From: Terrisporobacter mayombei
GTDB taxonomy: Bacteria > Bacillota > Clostridia > Peptostreptococcales > Peptostreptococcaceae
Length of the DNA stretch: 64,000 nucleotides
Assembly (NCBI RefSeq): GCF_020748465.1
Contig: NZ_JAHZMP010000005.1
Span: 1 to 64,000, forward strand
Reading direction: 5' to 3'
The notes under the pieces were generated by a model. That model was not told the origin of the DNA, ran no database searches, and saw nothing but the letters and a program-made list of their open reading frames with translations. Below, in pieces: positions 62,251 through 64,000 of this stretch. Numbering within the stretch: the stretch's first letter is position 1; each line of letters begins with the position of its first letter. Made by a program: the position numbers and the translations under genes.

Positions 62251-63684
62251 TTATTTCAAATTATCCAAAACTTCTATTACAAACTCCCTAGAGCTTTTTG
62301 TCTCTCTCATTAGAAATTCGATATCTTCATTACTTAAATTATTAACATCACCTATTTTATTGTTTAATACACAATTTTTTATATAAGATTTTCTTATTTT
62401 GTTCATATCAACATCTACACATTTTAATAACTCTGGACCTTGTGGTAGTATTAAATTTTCACCAGCTATTTCATCTTTTGGATTACCAAATTCTATTTCT
62501 ATTCCGTTTTCTTTGGCAAAAGTAAGTTGAGGATTAATATGTTTTCCTGCTCCAGTGTATTCAGTTTCTTGAACTACGATAATTTTATCCTCATCTAATT
62601 CTTGCGCTAAGGAGAATGCTGCTGTTAAAGATGTATTTCCTGCAGGACCTCTTTCAATACCTTCCAACTGTGCCAACAACTCAGTTATATAAAATACTTC
62701 TCCTTGTTTAACTAACACATATCTATCCATATATCTAAGTGGTCTAGCTGCTGATCTAGGAACATCAGATCTATCTGGCCATGTACAAAATGGAATTCCA
62801 AAACCTGTATGTCCTGTAGTAAAGGATTTTCTATTGAATTGACTATCGCTAGCCATATGTAATCCTTTTAAGTCAACGCTAGCTCCTACAACTTGAGTAT
62901 TTAATGAATTTGCTTTTATTAAACCTCTGGCTGTACCTGTAAGATTACCACCACCTGCATTAGTACAAACAACAACATCAGGATTCTTGCCATATCTTTG
63001 CTTAAATTGAGCAGACAATTCATCTCCTAAAGTTTCAACACCTGCTATACCAAATGGAGAATATAAAGAAGCGTTAAAGTACCCTGTTTCCTCCAGTAAA
63101 ACTAAAAATGTATAAAATAACTCTGGCCCAACTGTTAATTGAACAACTTCTGCACCATAAGCCTCACATTTTCTTGCTTTTTCTATAATTTCTGGCTGAC
63201 CTACTCCATTAGAATCATAACATTCTTGAACTATTATACATTTTAATCCTTGCATAGCTGCTTGAGATGCTACAGCCGCACCATAATTACCACTAGTTGC
63301 TGCTATTACACCTTTGTATCCCATTTTTTTTGCATGATATACAGCAGTAGCTGCTCTTCTTGCTTTAAAACTACCAGAAGCGTTCATCGCCTCATCTTTT
63401 ATGAAAATTCTAGCTCCTTTTCCTTTTGGAGCACATTTTCTTGCTAACTTAGTTAAATTTTTAAGTTCTATTATGGGAGTGTTTCCTACTGCATATTGTG
63501 ATTGAATAGATTCTATTTCTTCCAATGTATATCCAGTTTCACTCATCATTTTTTCATAATCAAATCCAATGCCATCTTCTTCAAAGGAAGAGTAATCTAA
63601 TCCTATAGCATTTTTCATTATTTCATTTTTTCTTCCCATAACAGCTTCATAACTCATATTTTTTTCTAAAACACTACTACTCAT
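62251..63684 (-). CDS. ortB: 2-amino-4-ketopentanoate thiolase beta subunit OrtB
   Basis: A 477-residue PLP enzyme of the cysteine-synthase fold. The PLP lysine is in NASGSFKARRAATAVYHAK, and CTNAGGGNLTGTARGL and GPAGNTSLTAAFSLA are the phosphate-binding regions. Together with OrtA it cleaves 2-amino-4-ketopentanoate with CoA to alanine and acetyl-CoA. I chose the ATG at 63684 (MSSSVLEKN) with a GGAGGTGAGG site. It overlaps ortA by eight bases, and 74 bases separate it from oraS. Confidence 0.95.
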   Translation of the reverse strand: MSSSVLEKNMSYEAVMGRKNEIMKNAIGLDYSSFEEDGIGFDYEKMMSETGYTLEEIESIQSQYAVGNTPIIELKNLTKLARKCAPKGKGARIFIKDEAMNASGSFKARRAATAVYHAKKMGYKGVIAATSGNYGAAVASQAAMQGLKCIIVQECYDSNGVGQPEIIEKARKCEAYGAEVVQLTVGPELFYTFLVLLEETGYFNASLYSPFGIAGVETLGDELSAQFKQRYGKNPDVVVCTNAGGGNLTGTARGLIKANSLNTQVVGASVDLKGLHMASDSQFNRKSFTTGHTGFGIPFCTWPDRSDVPRSAARPLRYMDRYVLVKQGEVFYITELLAQLEGIERGPAGNTSLTAAFSLAQELDEDKIIVVQETEYTGAGKHINPQLTFAKENGIEIEFGNPKDEIAGENLILPQGPELLKCVDVDMNKIRKSYIKNCVLNNKIGDVNNLSNEDIEFLMRETKSSREFVIEVLDNLK

Positions 63685-63985
63685 TATCCTCACCTCCAAA
63701 TAATATTTTCTTTGCTTGAATTCCTATTTGAAGTAACTCTGGTATGCACTTACCATAGTCATGAGTATAATATGGATTCACTTGAACTAAATTACCTTTC
63801 ACAAGTCTTCCTGTTATAGTTTTTACTTCAACCAAATCCCCTACATTAGCATCTTTTTGTATAAATCCTTTAACCCACATTTCCAATGGCACTTTCTTAG
63901 TATCATCTGGAACTTGTGGAGCTCTTTCATCAGGAGTTAATACTAGGTTGTGTATGATAACCCAATCATTACATTTCGCATCCAT
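63677..63985 (-). CDS. ortA: 2-amino-4-ketopentanoate thiolase alpha subunit OrtA
   Basis: A complete 102-residue protein starting at an ATG at 63985 with a GGGGGAG ribosome site. Features are DWVIIHNLVLTPDERAPQVPDDTKKVPLEMWVKGF, here noted by RAPQVPDDTK and PLEMWVKGF, then GRLVKGNLVQVNPYYTHDYG. It forms the small subunit of the thiolase with OrtB. The operon begins further upstream, where 2,4-diaminopentanoate dehydrogenase (ord) is expected but lies outside the window. Confidence 0.95.
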   Translation of the reverse strand: MDAKCNDWVIIHNLVLTPDERAPQVPDDTKKVPLEMWVKGFIQKDANVGDLVEVKTITGRLVKGNLVQVNPYYTHDYGKCIPELLQIGIQAKKILFGGEDNE

Positions 63986-64000
63986 TTTGTTCTCCCCCTT

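Noticed and set aside
1-64000. CRISPR arrays, insertion sequences, phage genes, tRNA or rRNA genes
   Set aside because: No regularly spaced repeats, transposase motifs, phage proteins or conserved rRNA/tRNA sequences were seen on either strand.

Overview
This is a strongly AT-rich window from a flagellated, amino-acid-fermenting anaerobe. It is most likely a member of the Peptostreptococcaceae related to Clostridioides, Paeniclostridium or Paraclostridium. Four things point there: a flagellar region laid out like that of C. difficile (late-assembly genes, flagellin, glycosylation genes, then the basal-body operon behind a cyclic-di-GMP riboswitch); a heme-sensing hsmR-hsmA pair; a Fur-type feoA-feoA-feoB locus; and the oxidative ornithine Stickland pathway. 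Almost all genes lie on the minus strand. No rRNA, tRNA, CRISPR array, transposase or phage gene was seen.

Region 1 (1-11110, minus): early flagellar operon flgB-flgC-fliE-fliF-fliG-fliH-fliI-fliJ-fliK-flgD-flgE-motA-motB-fliO-fliP, with fliP cut by the window edge. Its roughly 600-base leader (11111-11748) carries a sigma-A-like promoter, a c-di-GMP-I riboswitch and an intrinsic terminator, so high c-di-GMP should shut the operon off.

Region 2 (11906-25530, minus): a flagellin-like helical protein of unknown role, followed by a flagellin-glycan island. The island holds dTDP-glucose genes rfbA and rfbB but no rfbC or rfbD, a VioA/DesI-type sugar aminotransferase, a radical SAM enzyme with extra C-terminal cysteines, a methyltransferase, an ATP-grasp ligase, two family 2 glycosyltransferases and a 1093-residue TPR/TagF-like transferase. 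Together they suggest an amino-dideoxy sugar on flagellin with unusual tailoring. This is the best candidate for undescribed biology in the window.

Region 3 (25622-33971, minus): late flagellar genes: lytic transglycosylase, YaaR-like protein, fliN-like, flgM, flgN, flgK, flgL, fliW, csrA, fliS, fliD, fliT-like and fliC. The fliC leader shows a sigma-28-type promoter and two likely CsrA sites, fitting the CsrA-FliW partner switch encoded just upstream.

Region 4 (34124-42848): class III fructose-bisphosphatase; a Fur-controlled iron locus (DUF2325 gene, two feoA, feoB and a small Cys-rich FeoB-associated protein); a divergent DUF3793 gene; hsmR-hsmA with a strong promoter and a perfect inverted-repeat operator; an AAA/ABC-type ATPase and a DUF975 membrane protein.

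Region 5 (43026-52244, minus): pyruvate:ferredoxin oxidoreductase, deoC, pduL-type phosphotransacylase and the aroC-aroB-aroA operon. Region 6 (52486-63985, minus): ornithine oxidation: ortA, ortB, oraS, oraE, a MutL/GlmL-type ATPase and the racemase orr, followed by an alanine/sodium symporter, a RocB-type peptidase and an NhaC antiporter. The pathway converts ornithine to alanine and acetyl-CoA. PFOR and PduL in the same window can connect the products to ferredoxin reduction and acetyl phosphate.
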